Assembly: GCF_036231905.1 (NCBI RefSeq)
Contig: NZ_JAZARE010000001.1
Span: forward strand, 310,001-374,000
Source of the DNA: CAMLIZ01 sp036231905
Lineage (GTDB): Bacteria; Pseudomonadota; Gammaproteobacteria; Burkholderiales; Burkholderiaceae_C
Reading direction: 5' to 3'
DNA length: 64,000 nt
Shown here: positions 15,466-26,900 of the stretch, piece after piece
How positions within the stretch are numbered: the first letter of the stretch is position 1
How the letters are laid out: each line of letters opens with the position of its first letter
The notes under the pieces: generated by a model
What the model saw: only the letters and a program-made list of their open reading frames with translations
Database searches by the model: none
What the model was told of the DNA's origin: nothing
Made by a program: the position numbers and the translations under genes

Positions 15466-16941
15466 GTGGAGAAAAACCTGGATTCCGCCCTGGTCTGGTT
15501 CCGTCGCGATTTGCGGGTGGACGACCAGGCCGCGCTGTACCACGCGCTCACCGCGGCACGCCGGGTGTGGTGCGGCTTCGTCTTCGACACCGACATCCTG
15601 GATCAGCTGCCGCGCGCCGACCGGCGGGTGGAGTTCATCCGCGACAGCCTGGTCGGGTTGGACTCGCAACTGCGCGCGCTGGGCCAGTCGCACGGCGTGG
15701 AAGGCACCGGCCTGATCGTGCGGCACGGCAGCTCGCGGCAGGAACTGCCTGCCCTGGCGGCCGCGCTCGGCGTGCAGGCGGTGTATGCCAGCCATGACGA
15801 CGACCCGGACGCGCTGGGGCGCGACGCCCAGGTGCGCGGCGCGCTGGCCGACCTGGGCATCGTGCTGCACACCGCCAAGGACCATGTGATCTTCGAGCGC
15901 AGCGAGGTGCTCACCGCCAGCGGCAGCCCCTACAGCGTGTTCACGCCCTACAAGAACGCCTGGCTGCGCCAATTGCAGCCCTTCTTTCTCAGCGCCTACC
16001 CGGTGGCCAAACACGCCGGCGCGCTGGCGCCACTGCCCCCGGGCGAGGCGGCCGAGGTGCCGCCCTTGCAGGCGATCGGTTTCGAGACCACCAACCTGCA
16101 CGAGCTGCGCCTGCCTTCGGGCAGCGCCGGCGCGATGGAGCTGTTCGACGACTTCATCGACCGCATCGACGACTACGCCGCCACCCGCGACTTCCCGGCG
16201 GTGAAGGGCCCCAGCTACCTGGGCCCGCACCTGCGCTTCGGCACCCTCTCCATCCGCCGCCTCGCCCGCGAAGCCCATGCCCGCATGCTGGGCGGCTCGC
16301 GCGGGGCGGAGGTGTGGCTGTCCGAGCTGATCTGGCGCGACTTCTACCACCAGGTGCTGCACCACCATCCGCGCGTGGTGGGCCATGCCTTCCGGCCCGA
16401 GTACGACAACATCAAGTGGGAGCACGGCAAACACGCCGACGCGCTGTTCAGCGCCTGGTGCGAGGGCAGGACCGGCTATCCGATCGTGGACGCGGCCATG
16501 CACCAGCTGAACCAGAGCGGCTACATGCACAACCGGCTGCGCATGGTGACCGCCAGTTTCCTGGTGAAGGACCTGGGGATCGACTGGCGCCGCGGCGAGG
16601 CCTACTTCGCGGAGAAGCTCAATGACTACGACCTGGCCGCCAACAACGGCGGCTGGCAATGGGCCGCCTCCACCGGCTGCGACGCGCAGCCGTATTTCCG
16701 CATCTTCAACCCGGTGAGCCAGAGCGAGAAGTTCGATGCCTCGGGCCGCTTCATCCGCCGCTATCTGCCCCAGCTGGCCGGCCTGCCCGACGCGCTGATC
16801 CACGCGCCCTGGCTGGCGCGGCCGGTGGACCTGGAAGCCGCCGGCCTGGAACTGGGCCGCGACTACCCGCCACCCATCGTGCAGCACGAGCTGGCGCGAC
16901 AGAAGACGCTGGAGCGTTTCGCGGCTGCGCGCCAGCGCTGA
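15466..16941 (+). CDS. phrB: Deoxyribodipyrimidine photolyase
   Basis: A 491-residue class I CPD photolyase, slightly longer than the E. coli enzyme (472). The N-terminal antenna domain begins SALVWFRRDLRVDDQ. The C-terminal FAD domain contains SELIWRDFYHQVL, GRTGYPIVDAAM, and the highly conserved NDYDLAANNGGWQWAASTGC. It repairs cyclobutane pyrimidine dimers with light. The start is the GTG at 15466, in the 43 bp spacer divergent from yqgE. It converges on the RND transporter gene with a 7 bp gap. Confidence 0.95.
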   Translation: MEKNLDSALVWFRRDLRVDDQAALYHALTAARRVWCGFVFDTDILDQLPRADRRVEFIRDSLVGLDSQLRALGQSHGVEGTGLIVRHGSSRQELPALAAALGVQAVYASHDDDPDALGRDAQVRGALADLGIVLHTAKDHVIFERSEVLTASGSPYSVFTPYKNAWLRQLQPFFLSAYPVAKHAGALAPLPPGEAAEVPPLQAIGFETTNLHELRLPSGSAGAMELFDDFIDRIDDYAATRDFPAVKGPSYLGPHLRFGTLSIRRLAREAHARMLGGSRGAEVWLSELIWRDFYHQVLHHHPRVVGHAFRPEYDNIKWEHGKHADALFSAWCEGRTGYPIVDAAMHQLNQSGYMHNRLRMVTASFLVKDLGIDWRRGEAYFAEKLNDYDLAANNGGWQWAASTGCDAQPYFRIFNPVSQSEKFDASGRFIRRYLPQLAGLPDALIHAPWLARPVDLEAAGLELGRDYPPPIVQHELARQKTLERFAAARQR

Positions 16942-16948
16942 AAGCCTG

Positions 16949-19900
16949 TCACTCCGCCGGCGCGGCCTTCACTGCATGCGCATGCTTGTGCGGCAGGTGC
17001 CGGCGTATCCAGTGCACCACGTCGTCCACGTAGGTGAACACCACCGGGATCACCAGCAGGCTGAGGAAGGTGGAGGTGATCAGCCCGCCGATCACCACGA
17101 TGGCCATCGGTGCGCGGAAGCTCGGGTCCACGCCCAGCCCCAGGGCGATCGGCATCATGCCGGCACCCATCGCAATGGTGGTCATCACGATCGGCCGGGC
17201 GCGCTTGTGGCAGGCATCGAGCAGCGCCTCCCAGCGATTGAGGCCATGGTCGCGCCGCGCCAGGATCACGTAATCGATCAGCAGGATGGAGTTCTTGGTG
17301 GCGATGCCCATCAGCATGATCAGGCCGATCATGGAGGGCATGGACAGCGCGGTGTGCGTGATGAACAGCGCCAGGAACGCGCCCGGGATCGACAGCACCA
17401 GCGCGGCCAGGATGGTGATCGGCTGCACGAAGTCCTTGAACAGCAGCACCAGCACGATGTAGATGCACAGCACGCCGGTGAGCATGGCCAGGCCGAAGCT
17501 GGCGAACAGCTCGGCCATCGCTTCAGCGTCACCCACCGAGGTCTGGATCACGCCGGGGGGCAGGTTCTTCAGGCTGGGCAGGGCCATCGCCCTTTCCTGC
17601 ACCTGGCCCAGCGGCTGCTGGTTGAGCTCGATCTCGAAGTTGATGTTGCGCAGCCGGTCGTAGCGCGCAATCTCGGCCGGACCGCTGTCGATGCTGATGG
17701 TGGCCACGTTCTGCAGCGGCACCGGCCCGCGCGCGCCGGGCACCGGCAGGCGCGCGATCAGCCCGAGGTCCTTGCGCGCGGCATCGGGCAGCCGCACCAC
17801 CATCGGCACCTGGCGCTGCGACAGGTTCAGCTTGGCCAGGCCCTGGTCGTAGTCGCCGGCCGTGGCCACGCGCAAGGTGTCGGCGATCGCCGCGGAGGTC
17901 ACGCCCAGGTCGGCGGCGCGTGCGAAGTCCGGCCGCACGATCAGCTCCGGCCGCACCAGGCTGGCGCTGGAGGTGACCGCGCCGATGCCGGGGATGGTGC
18001 GCAGCTCGCGCTCCACGATCGCGGCATGGTGGGCAAGCTGCTGTCCGTCCTCGCCCGCCAGCACCAGCACGTACTTCTCGCTGGACGCGCCCAGGCCCAC
18101 CTTCACCCGCGCACCGGGCAGCACCTCCAGCGCCTGGCGCAGCTGCGCCTCGATGTCCTGCTTGGAGACGCCCTTGCGGTCATCGCGGTGGGTCATGTTG
18201 ATCGTGAGCACCGCGGTGCGCACCTCGGCCGCTCCCTGGGGCGCGAACGGGTCGGCACCCGCGCTGCCGCCACCGATGGCGGTGTAGATCAGCTTGATGT
18301 GCTTGTTCTGCTGCACCACCTGGCGCGCCTGTTCGGCCAGTGCATAGCTCTCCTGGAAGGTGCTGCCGGGCGGCAGGGTCACCGTCACCTGCGTCTGCGA
18401 CAGGTCGTCCGGCGGGATGAAGCCAGTGGGCAGCAGCGGCACCAGCATGAAGGAGCCGATGAAGAACGCGGCCGCCGCCACCAGCGTGAGCACCCGGTGT
18501 TTAAGGCAGGCACGCGCCCACCGCATGTAGATGCGGATCCAGGCCGGCTCCTTCTCCTCGTGGCCGATCGCCTTGAGGATGTAGGCCGCCATCATGGGCG
18601 TGAGCATGCGCGCGACCACCAGCGAGAAGAACACCGCGATCGCCGCCGTCCAGCCGAACTGCACGAAGAACTTGCCCGGCACGCCACCCATGAAGGCCGT
18701 GGGGAGAAACACCGCGATCAGCGTGAAGGTGGTGGCGATCACCGCCAGGCCGATCTCGTCGGCCGCTTCCATCGCCGCCTGGTACGGCGTCTTGCCCATG
18801 CGCAGGTGGCGCATGATGTTCTCGATCTCCACGATCGCGTCGTCCACCAGGATGCCGACCACCAGCGACAGCGACAGCAAGGTGACCACATTGATCGTGA
18901 AGCCGAACCAGTGCATCACCGCGAAGGCCGGGATCACCGACAGCGGCAGCGCGGTGGCGGACACCAGGGTGGCGCGCCAGTCGCGCAGGAACAGGTACAC
19001 CACCAGCACCGCGAGCGCCGCACCTTCGTACAGCAGGTGCATGGACCCGACGTAGTTCTCCTCCACCGGGTCCACGAAGTTGAAGGCCTCGGTCACGGTG
19101 ATGTCGGGGTGCGCCGCTTTCAGCTCCTCCAGCGCCGCGCGCGACCCGCTCGTCACGTCGATTTCGCTGGCGCCACGCGAGCGCACGATCTCGAAGCCCA
19201 CCACCGGCTTGCCGTTGAGCAGCGCCGCGGAGCGCTGTTCGGCCACGGTGTCGGACACGGTGGCCACCTGGTCCAGGCGGATGCTGCGGCCATCGGAGAG
19301 CGCGATCTCCATCGCGGCCAGCTCGGCGGCGGACTGCACGGTGGCGATGGTGCGCACCGACTGCTCGGCGCCGCCGATGTCCATGCGGCCGCCGGAGGCT
19401 TCCTGCTGCACCTGGCGCAGCTGGCGGGAGATGTCGGCCGCGGTGGCGTTCAGGGCCAGCAGGCGCGCCGGGTCGAGCTCCACGCGCACTTCCCGGCTCA
19501 CGCCGCCCACCCGCGTGACAGCGCCCACGCCCGGCACCGCGAGCAGGCGCTTGGCCACCTGGTTGTCCACGAACCAGGACAGCGCCTCGTCGTCCATGCG
19601 CTGCGAGGCCACCGTGTAGGTGAGGATGGGCGTGCCGGCCAGGTTGACCTTCTGGATCACCGGATCACGCAGGTCCGCCGGCAGGTCGGAGCGCACCCGC
19701 GACACCGCGTCGCGGGTGTCGTCGATCGCCTCCTGCGTGGGCTTCTCGAGCCGGAACTCCACCGTGAGGATGGCCACGCCGTCGCGCAGGTTGGTGTAGA
19801 TGTGCTTCACCCCCTGCAAGGTGGCGATCGAGTTCTCGATCTTTCGCGCCACCTCGGTTTCCAGCTGCGCCGGCGAGGCGCCCGGCAGGCTGGCGGTCAC

Positions 19901-20044
19901 CGTCACCATCGGCAGGTCGATGTCCGGGAAGTTCTGGATCTTCATCGCCCGGAAGCCCATCAGGCCCACCAGCGTGAGCATGATGAACAGCAGCACCGAG
20001 GGCGTCGGGTTGCGGATCGACCAGGACGAGACGTTGATGGCCAT
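16949..20044 (-). CDS. RND efflux transporter, inner-membrane pump (HAE1 type)
   Basis: A 1031-residue proton-driven pump of the AcrB/MdtB-C class. It begins with a membrane span (about residues 14-32), followed by a large periplasmic porter domain. Membrane segment 4 carries the paired aspartates of proton relay in VGILVDDAIVEIEN; a second periplasmic loop and a C-terminal bundle end LVIPVVFTYVDDVV. It starts at ATG 20044, 19 bp after the adaptor gene, completing a tripartite operon. Substrate range (drugs, solvents, dyes) cannot be read from sequence. No regulator gene adjoins the operon. Confidence 0.95.
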   Translation of the reverse strand: MAINVSSWSIRNPTPSVLLFIMLTLVGLMGFRAMKIQNFPDIDLPMVTVTASLPGASPAQLETEVARKIENSIATLQGVKHIYTNLRDGVAILTVEFRLEKPTQEAIDDTRDAVSRVRSDLPADLRDPVIQKVNLAGTPILTYTVASQRMDDEALSWFVDNQVAKRLLAVPGVGAVTRVGGVSREVRVELDPARLLALNATAADISRQLRQVQQEASGGRMDIGGAEQSVRTIATVQSAAELAAMEIALSDGRSIRLDQVATVSDTVAEQRSAALLNGKPVVGFEIVRSRGASEIDVTSGSRAALEELKAAHPDITVTEAFNFVDPVEENYVGSMHLLYEGAALAVLVVYLFLRDWRATLVSATALPLSVIPAFAVMHWFGFTINVVTLLSLSLVVGILVDDAIVEIENIMRHLRMGKTPYQAAMEAADEIGLAVIATTFTLIAVFLPTAFMGGVPGKFFVQFGWTAAIAVFFSLVVARMLTPMMAAYILKAIGHEEKEPAWIRIYMRWARACLKHRVLTLVAAAAFFIGSFMLVPLLPTGFIPPDDLSQTQVTVTLPPGSTFQESYALAEQARQVVQQNKHIKLIYTAIGGGSAGADPFAPQGAAEVRTAVLTINMTHRDDRKGVSKQDIEAQLRQALEVLPGARVKVGLGASSEKYVLVLAGEDGQQLAHHAAIVERELRTIPGIGAVTSSASLVRPELIVRPDFARAADLGVTSAAIADTLRVATAGDYDQGLAKLNLSQRQVPMVVRLPDAARKDLGLIARLPVPGARGPVPLQNVATISIDSGPAEIARYDRLRNINFEIELNQQPLGQVQERAMALPSLKNLPPGVIQTSVGDAEAMAELFASFGLAMLTGVLCIYIVLVLLFKDFVQPITILAALVLSIPGAFLALFITHTALSMPSMIGLIMLMGIATKNSILLIDYVILARRDHGLNRWEALLDACHKRARPIVMTTIAMGAGMMPIALGLGVDPSFRAPMAIVVIGGLITSTFLSLLVIPVVFTYVDDVVHWIRRHLPHKHAHAVKAAPAE

Positions 20045-20063
20045 GCAGCGCTCTCCGGTGTGC

Positions 20064-21233
20064 TTACTTTGCCGGCGCGGCGGCGGCCGGCTTCGCACCG
20101 CCTGCGCCGGAGGCCGAGGGCGCGGCCGCCTGCACCACCCGCACCGTATCGCCATCGGCCAGGAAGCCGGCCCCGCTGGCCACCACGCGGGCATTGCGGT
20201 CCAGGCCGGAGGCGATCTCCACACGATCACCCACGCGGCGGCCGAGCGCCACCTTGGTCTGGGCCACCTTGTTGCCCGGCCCCACGCGGTAGACGTAGGC
20301 AAATCCTTCGCGCAACAGCACCGCGCTTTGCGGCAGGCTCAGCCCACTGGCCCGGCCGAGCTCGAACTGGCCACGCGCGAACATGCCGGCCTTGGCATCG
20401 GCGCGGCCGGTGAGGTCCACATAGACCAGGCCATTGCGGGTCTGGGCGTCCACGGTGGGGGCCACCATGCGCACCTTGCCGGGCACGATGGCACCGGAGG
20501 CGGTGGTCACCTGCGCCGGCATGCCGGGCTGCACACGGGCCAGGTCGGCTGCGCTCACCTCCGCGCGCCATTCGAGCCGCTGCTGGCGGATCAGGCGGAA
20601 CAGCTCCTGGCCGGGCTGCACCACCTGCCCCACCGCGGCCAGGCGCGCCGAAATCACACCGTCGTCGGGTGCCAGCACGCGGGTCTGCGACAGGCGCAGC
20701 TGGTCGGCCTGCAGGCGCGCCCGCAGGGCCTGGGCGCGGGCGCGGGCGGTCTGCTCGGCGGTCAGGTACTGGTTGATCTGCTGGGCACTGATGGCGCCGG
20801 TGGTCTGCAGCTGGCGCGCACGTTCGGCATTGGCCTGTGCTTCGGCCACGGTGGCCTCGGCTTCGGCGAGGTTGGCCCGTGTTTGCGCGATCTCGGCATT
20901 CACGGTGTCGCTCTGCAGGCGCGCCAGCAGTTGGCCGCGCTTGACCGCATCGCCCACGTTGACGCGCACCTCGGCCAGGCGCAAGCCGCCGATCTCCGAG
21001 CCGATGATGGCCTCCTGCCAGGGCGCGATGTTGCCGGTGGCCGGCAGGGTTTGTGGCCAGTCGACCGTCTGCGGCGTGGTGGTGGTCACGGTGAGCGCGG
21101 CCTTGGCGGGCGCCGAAGCCTTGTCGTCAGCGGCGCGCGAGAACAGTGTGGCGCCAGCCAGGGACACGGCGGCCAGCGTCACCGCCAACGCGGCGGAATG
21201 TTTGTGCAGCAGGGGAAGTGGATTCGATTTCAC
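20064..21233 (-). CDS. RND efflux periplasmic adaptor (membrane fusion protein)
   Basis: A 389-residue adaptor. An N-terminal signal/anchor (about 15-33) precedes the biotinyl-lipoyl half GGLRLAEVRVNVGDAVKRGQ, a coiled-coil hairpin of alanine/glutamine-rich repeats (about 108-180), the second lipoyl half with DDGVISARLAAVGQVVQPGQ and a beta-barrel. The tail is an Ala/Pro/Lys-rich low-complexity stretch. The GTG start at 21233 overlaps the stop of the outer-membrane gene (GTGA). It links the pump to the outer-membrane channel. Confidence 0.93.
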   Translation of the reverse strand: MKSNPLPLLHKHSAALAVTLAAVSLAGATLFSRAADDKASAPAKAALTVTTTTPQTVDWPQTLPATGNIAPWQEAIIGSEIGGLRLAEVRVNVGDAVKRGQLLARLQSDTVNAEIAQTRANLAEAEATVAEAQANAERARQLQTTGAISAQQINQYLTAEQTARARAQALRARLQADQLRLSQTRVLAPDDGVISARLAAVGQVVQPGQELFRLIRQQRLEWRAEVSAADLARVQPGMPAQVTTASGAIVPGKVRMVAPTVDAQTRNGLVYVDLTGRADAKAGMFARGQFELGRASGLSLPQSAVLLREGFAYVYRVGPGNKVAQTKVALGRRVGDRVEIASGLDRNARVVASGAGFLADGDTVRVVQAAAPSASGAGGAKPAAAAPAK

Positions 21234-22666
21234 CGTTGACCCTCGTTGTTGGCCGTCGCGTCGGGCGCTGGCGTGCCGGCGTCCCAGCCGCCGCCCACGG
21301 CCTTGTAGAGCGTGATCCAGGCCGCCACGCGCTCGCGCTGCACACCCACCAGCGCAGCCTGCGCGTTCAGCGACAGGCGGCGCGCGTCCTCCATCTCGAT
21401 CAGGCTGCCGGCGCCCACCTGCCAGCGGTTTTGCGCGGCGGCAAAGTACTCGCGATAGCCCCGGGCGGCGCGCTGCGCGTCGGCTTCGCGGCGCTGCGCC
21501 GCATCCAGCCGCAACAGCGCCTCCTCCACCTCCCGCACGGCCTGGCGCGCACGCTGCTCGAACAGCGCACGGGCTTCGTCGTAGCGGGCCTGCGCGCCTT
21601 CCACACCGGCGGCACGCAGGCCGCCGTCGAACAACGGCAGGCTGGCCGCCGGCGCTATGGACCAGCTGCTGCCGTGCGTGGTGATGCCGGCCACCCGGGT
21701 GGCGACCGCGGCGATGGTGCCGGCCAGGCTGAGCACCGGGAAGCGCTGAGCCTGCGCCGCACCGACGTCGGCGGCGGCCGCGGCCAGCTCGCGCTGCGCG
21801 GCCGCCACATCCGGGCGCTGCGCCAGCACCGCTGCCGGCACGGCGGCCACCTGGAACGGCGCCGCCGCCGGCAGGCGGGCGCGTCGGTCGGCGAGCTGGC
21901 GAGCCAGCGCGTCGTAGGGCAGGCCGGTCAAGGCCACCAGGGCATGCACGACGGCCGCGCAATCCGCGCGCTGGGCCGCCAGCCGGTTGGCGGCTTCGGC
22001 GGCGCCCGCTTCGGCCAGCGCACCGGTGGCCGGTGCATCGAAACCGACCTTCACCTTCTGGCGCGTCAGTTCGGCGATCCTGCCTTGTGAACCGGCCTCT
22101 TCTTCGTACACGGCGGCCAGCGCCTCACAGGTGCGCAGCGACACGTAGGTTTGCGCCACCTCCGCGGCCAGGCTCACCCGCGCGTCGTGCCAAGCCAGGC
22201 GACTGCCTTCCACACGGGCCTGGGCCGCGGCCGCACTCTGGCGCCGCGCTCCGAAGAGGTCGATCTCCCAGGCGGCATCGGCACCGGCACTGGCGGTGTA
22301 GAGGTGCCCGTCCTGGCCCGGCTCATGGACCGCGGCGGCGTTGGTGGCGAGATTGATCTGCGGCCACAAGCCGGCCCGCGTGCTGCGCAGTGCGGCCCGC
22401 GCCTGCCCGATGCGCGCCAGCGCCTGCGCGACCGAGGGGCTGTCGCGCTCGGCGCTGCTCACCAACTCGGGCAGCAGCGGATCGTCGAAGCGGCTCCACC
22501 AGCCGGCCAGCCCGGCCGCATGGCCCTCATGGGGCAGGGTGCTGGCCCAGCGGGCGGGCGCCGCCGCAGCGCTGGGCACATCGGCGGGCCCGGAGGCGCA
22601 GGCGGTGAGCAGCACAGCGGCCGACAGCAGGCCCAGCCGGGCGCAAGTTCGTGCAAGGGAACTCAT
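21230..22666 (-). CDS. RND efflux outer-membrane lipoprotein (NodT/OprM type)
   Basis: A 478-residue TolC-like channel. The signal peptide ends in the lipobox LLTACAS, so the mature protein is a lipid-anchored outer-membrane factor. Two repeats of the OEP helical domain follow, including AWEIDLFGARR and the equivalent region in the C-terminal half. ATG 22666 is chosen because the next 24 upstream residues lack conservation and would bury the signal peptide. It is the first gene of the three-gene efflux operon. Confidence 0.92.
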   Translation of the reverse strand: MSSLARTCARLGLLSAAVLLTACASGPADVPSAAAAPARWASTLPHEGHAAGLAGWWSRFDDPLLPELVSSAERDSPSVAQALARIGQARAALRSTRAGLWPQINLATNAAAVHEPGQDGHLYTASAGADAAWEIDLFGARRQSAAAAQARVEGSRLAWHDARVSLAAEVAQTYVSLRTCEALAAVYEEEAGSQGRIAELTRQKVKVGFDAPATGALAEAGAAEAANRLAAQRADCAAVVHALVALTGLPYDALARQLADRRARLPAAAPFQVAAVPAAVLAQRPDVAAAQRELAAAAADVGAAQAQRFPVLSLAGTIAAVATRVAGITTHGSSWSIAPAASLPLFDGGLRAAGVEGAQARYDEARALFEQRARQAVREVEEALLRLDAAQRREADAQRAARGYREYFAAAQNRWQVGAGSLIEMEDARRLSLNAQAALVGVQRERVAAWITLYKAVGGGWDAGTPAPDATANNEGQR

Positions 22667-22875
22667 GTCGTGCGGTGAGGAAGCGGCGCAGCATCGCTGC
22701 AGATGCCGTCGTGCGGCGGCGCAGCGGCCGGTCTTCAAGACCGCCGACTATAGGGGAATTCCCGTGCGGGGCCCTGCAGCCGCATGGCGGATGCCGCTAC
22801 GAGAACCCGTGAGAGCACCGTCGGGGCGGTTGCACCTGCCCTGCCCGCCTGGGCGACCCGGCGGCGCGCGCCGGA
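22667..22875. other. Spacer between the GGDEF gene and the efflux operon
   Basis: This 209 bp segment should hold the promoter of the efflux operon, but no clear -35/-10 pair or palindromic operator was recognised. Both flanking genes are on the minus strand. Confidence 0.4.
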
Positions 22876-23913
<1,038 letters not shown>

Positions 23914-23922
23914 CGATGAAGG

Positions 23923-26900
23923 CTAGGCAGTCACTTCCACCGAAGCATAGCGGCTCACCAGGGCCAGCAGGTCCTCTTCCGCATAGGGCTTGCCCAGGTA
24001 GTGGTCCACCCCCAGCTCGGCCGCGTAGTCCTTGTGCTTCTGCGCGATGCGCGAGGTGATCATGATCACCGGCAGCTCGCGCCAGCGCGCGTCGCCCCGC
24101 ATGTTGCGCACCAGGTCGAAGCCGTCCATGCGCGGCATCTCGATGTCCGACAGCACCACCGCCGGCCGCTCTTCGGCCAGGCGCTCCAGGCCTTCCAGCC
24201 CGTCCTTGGCGAGCGACACACGGTAGCCTTCGCGCACCAGCAGGCGCTGGGTGACGCGGCGCACGGTGAGCGAATCGTCCACCACCAGCACCAGCGGGGC
24301 CTGCACCACCGCGGCTTCCTGCGCGCGCAGGGCTTCGGCCGCGCTGTCCGGCTTGGCCAGCGCCTCGCGCATGGCGTGCCAGGCGGCATCGCCATACAGC
24401 GTGGCCAGCGCCACCGGGTTGTAGATCAGGGCGACGGCGCCGGAGGCCAGCAGCGTCATGCCGGCCAGGCCGGGCAGGCGCGAGAGCTGGTTGCCCAGGT
24501 TCTTGACCACCACTTCCTGGTTGCCCAGCACTTCGTCGATGTGCAGGGCCACACGTTGCTGCGCGCTGCGAACGATGATCACCGGCAGGGTGCGGCCGGT
24601 TTCGGTGCCGCGCGGGCTGGACTGCAGCAGCGCGCCCAGCCAGAAGAACGGCAGGTTGCGGTCACCCACCGTGAGCTGGCCGCTGGCATAGGCCTGCTCC
24701 ACCTCGGCCGGCTTGGCCCGGCGCACGATCTCGATCAGCGTGGACGGGATGGCCACCGTGGTGTCGCCGCAGCGCACCATCACCACCTGCGTCACCGCGG
24801 TGGTCAGCGGCAGCACCAGCTTGAAGCTGGTGCCCTGGCCCGCGGCCGTGGCGGTCTCGATGCGGCCGCCCATGGCGTTCACTTCGTTTCGCACCACGTC
24901 CATGCCGATGCCGCGGCCGGCCAGCTCGGTCACGGTTTCCGCCGTGCTGAAGCCCGGCGTGAAGATCAGGTTGGCCAGTTCCGCCTCGGTCGGCGCGGCG
25001 TCCGCCGCCACCAGGCCCATGGCCACGGCACGTTGGCGGATGCGCTCCAGGTTCAGGCCGCCGCCGTCGTCGCGGAATTCCACGCCGACTTCGTTGCCTT
25101 CCTGGGTGAGCACCACCGTGATCTGGCCGGCGGCATCCTTGCCGTGGGCCGTGCGCACATCGGGCGTTTCAATGCCGTGAGTGACGCAGTTGCGCAGCAG
25201 GTGCTCGAAGGCACCGGTCATGCGGTCCAGCACACCGCGGTCGACTTCGATCGAGCCACCCACGATGTCCAGCCGCACCTGCTTGCCGGTCTCCTTGGCG
25301 GCCTGGCGCACCACGCGGTACAGGCGCTCCGACAGGCCCTCGAACTCCACCATGCGCGTGCGCAGCAGGTCGTCCTGCAGGTCGCGCGTCAGGCGGGCCT
25401 GGGCCGCGAGTTCGTCTTCGGCCGACTGCAAGGTGCGCTGCAGGCTGCGCTGCACCGTGGCCACGTCGTTCACCGACTCGGCCATCATGCGGGTGAGTTC
25501 CTGGAAGCGCGTGAAGCGGTCGAACTCCAGCGGATCGAAGGCCTGCGCGGCGGCCTTGGCGGCCTCCATGCGCGAGGTGATCTGCGTTTCGGCCTGCAGC
25601 TCGATGTCACGCAGCTGGCGGCGCAGGCGCTCCAGGTTGTCCGTCAGGTCGGTGAGCGAGCTCTTCAGCTGCGACACGTCCGACTCGATGCGCGAGCGGG
25701 TGATGGACACCTCGCCCGCGTGGTTGACCAGGCGGTCCAGCAGCGGAGCCCGCACACGCACGTTGGCGTGGTGGCTGCTGGCGGCCGAACGATCCACCTT
25801 GGCCAGGCGCGGCGCGCGCACCTCGGTGCTGAAGCGGCTCCAGTCGATGACGGCGGGCAGCGATCCGGTGCGCGGAGCCACCGGATCGGCGGGAGCCGCA
25901 GCAGCCGGGGCATCGTCGGCCACCGGGGGCAAGTCGGCCGGGGCCGGCTCGACCACCGGCACCTCGGGCAGCGCCTCGGCCACCACGGGCAGTGCCGGGG
26001 GTTCCTCGCGCAGGGCCTCCTCGACCGCTGCGCTGGCCTGTTCGTAGGCCGCCGCATCGTTGGAGCGCAAGGCATCGAAGCGCGCCTGCAGTGCGTCGAC
26101 CCGGCCTTCGAGCGCTTCCACGTCGGAGCCGGCGGCGTCGCCACGGGCCAGCAGGTGCTCGATCGCGGTTTCCAGCCGGTGCGCCATTTCGCCCAGGCGC
26201 ATGGCGCCGGCGAGGCGGGCACCGCCCTTGAGCGTGTGCAGTGTGCGCATGCAGGCGGCCGCCGCGCCGGCGTCGGCCGGACGGCGCACCCACTCGCGCA
26301 TGCGCGATGCCAGTTGCGGCAGCAGCTCCTGGCCTTCTTCCTCGAAGATCGGGAACAGCTCCGCGTCGATTGCGTCCACCGCGTCGATGTCGTCTTCATC
26401 GTCCAGCGCATCACCGCGAGCGACCACCGTGCGGCGGTCGGATTGCGGCAGCGCAGCCAGGCTCTTCAGTTCGGTGTGGCGCAGTTCCTCCAGCGCGGCC
26501 GATACGGCCATCGCGGGAGCGGGCTCGGCCACCGGCGCGATCGGCTCGGCCACCACGGCCGGCTCGGCCACGGCGGCTTGCACGTCGGGTTCGGCGGCGA
26601 TCTGCGGCTCGGCAACGATCTCGGCCTCGGCCACCGGCGCCTGCTCCGCGACGTCTGCGGGCTCTGCAGCGGCCGCGGTCTCCGGCTGCGCCGTCGCAGG
26701 CTCGGCCACCGGTTCGTTGGCGGCCAGGTCGGGGAAGGCGGCGTCCGCTTCCGCGGAGTCCAGTTCGGACACCACGGGTTCGCTGTCAGTGGAATCGTCG
26801 GCTTCCGGCATGGCGGCCAGGGCCTGCATGCGCTGCGCGGATTCGATCTCGTGTGCGGCCAGACGCTGGTGCAGCTCGGGCGGCACGTCCTTCAGGAAGC

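Noticed and set aside
16976..20413. A 1145-codon plus-strand frame opposite the RND pump
   Set aside because: Histidine- and arginine-rich low-complexity product without motifs; the opposite strand encodes a full RND transporter.
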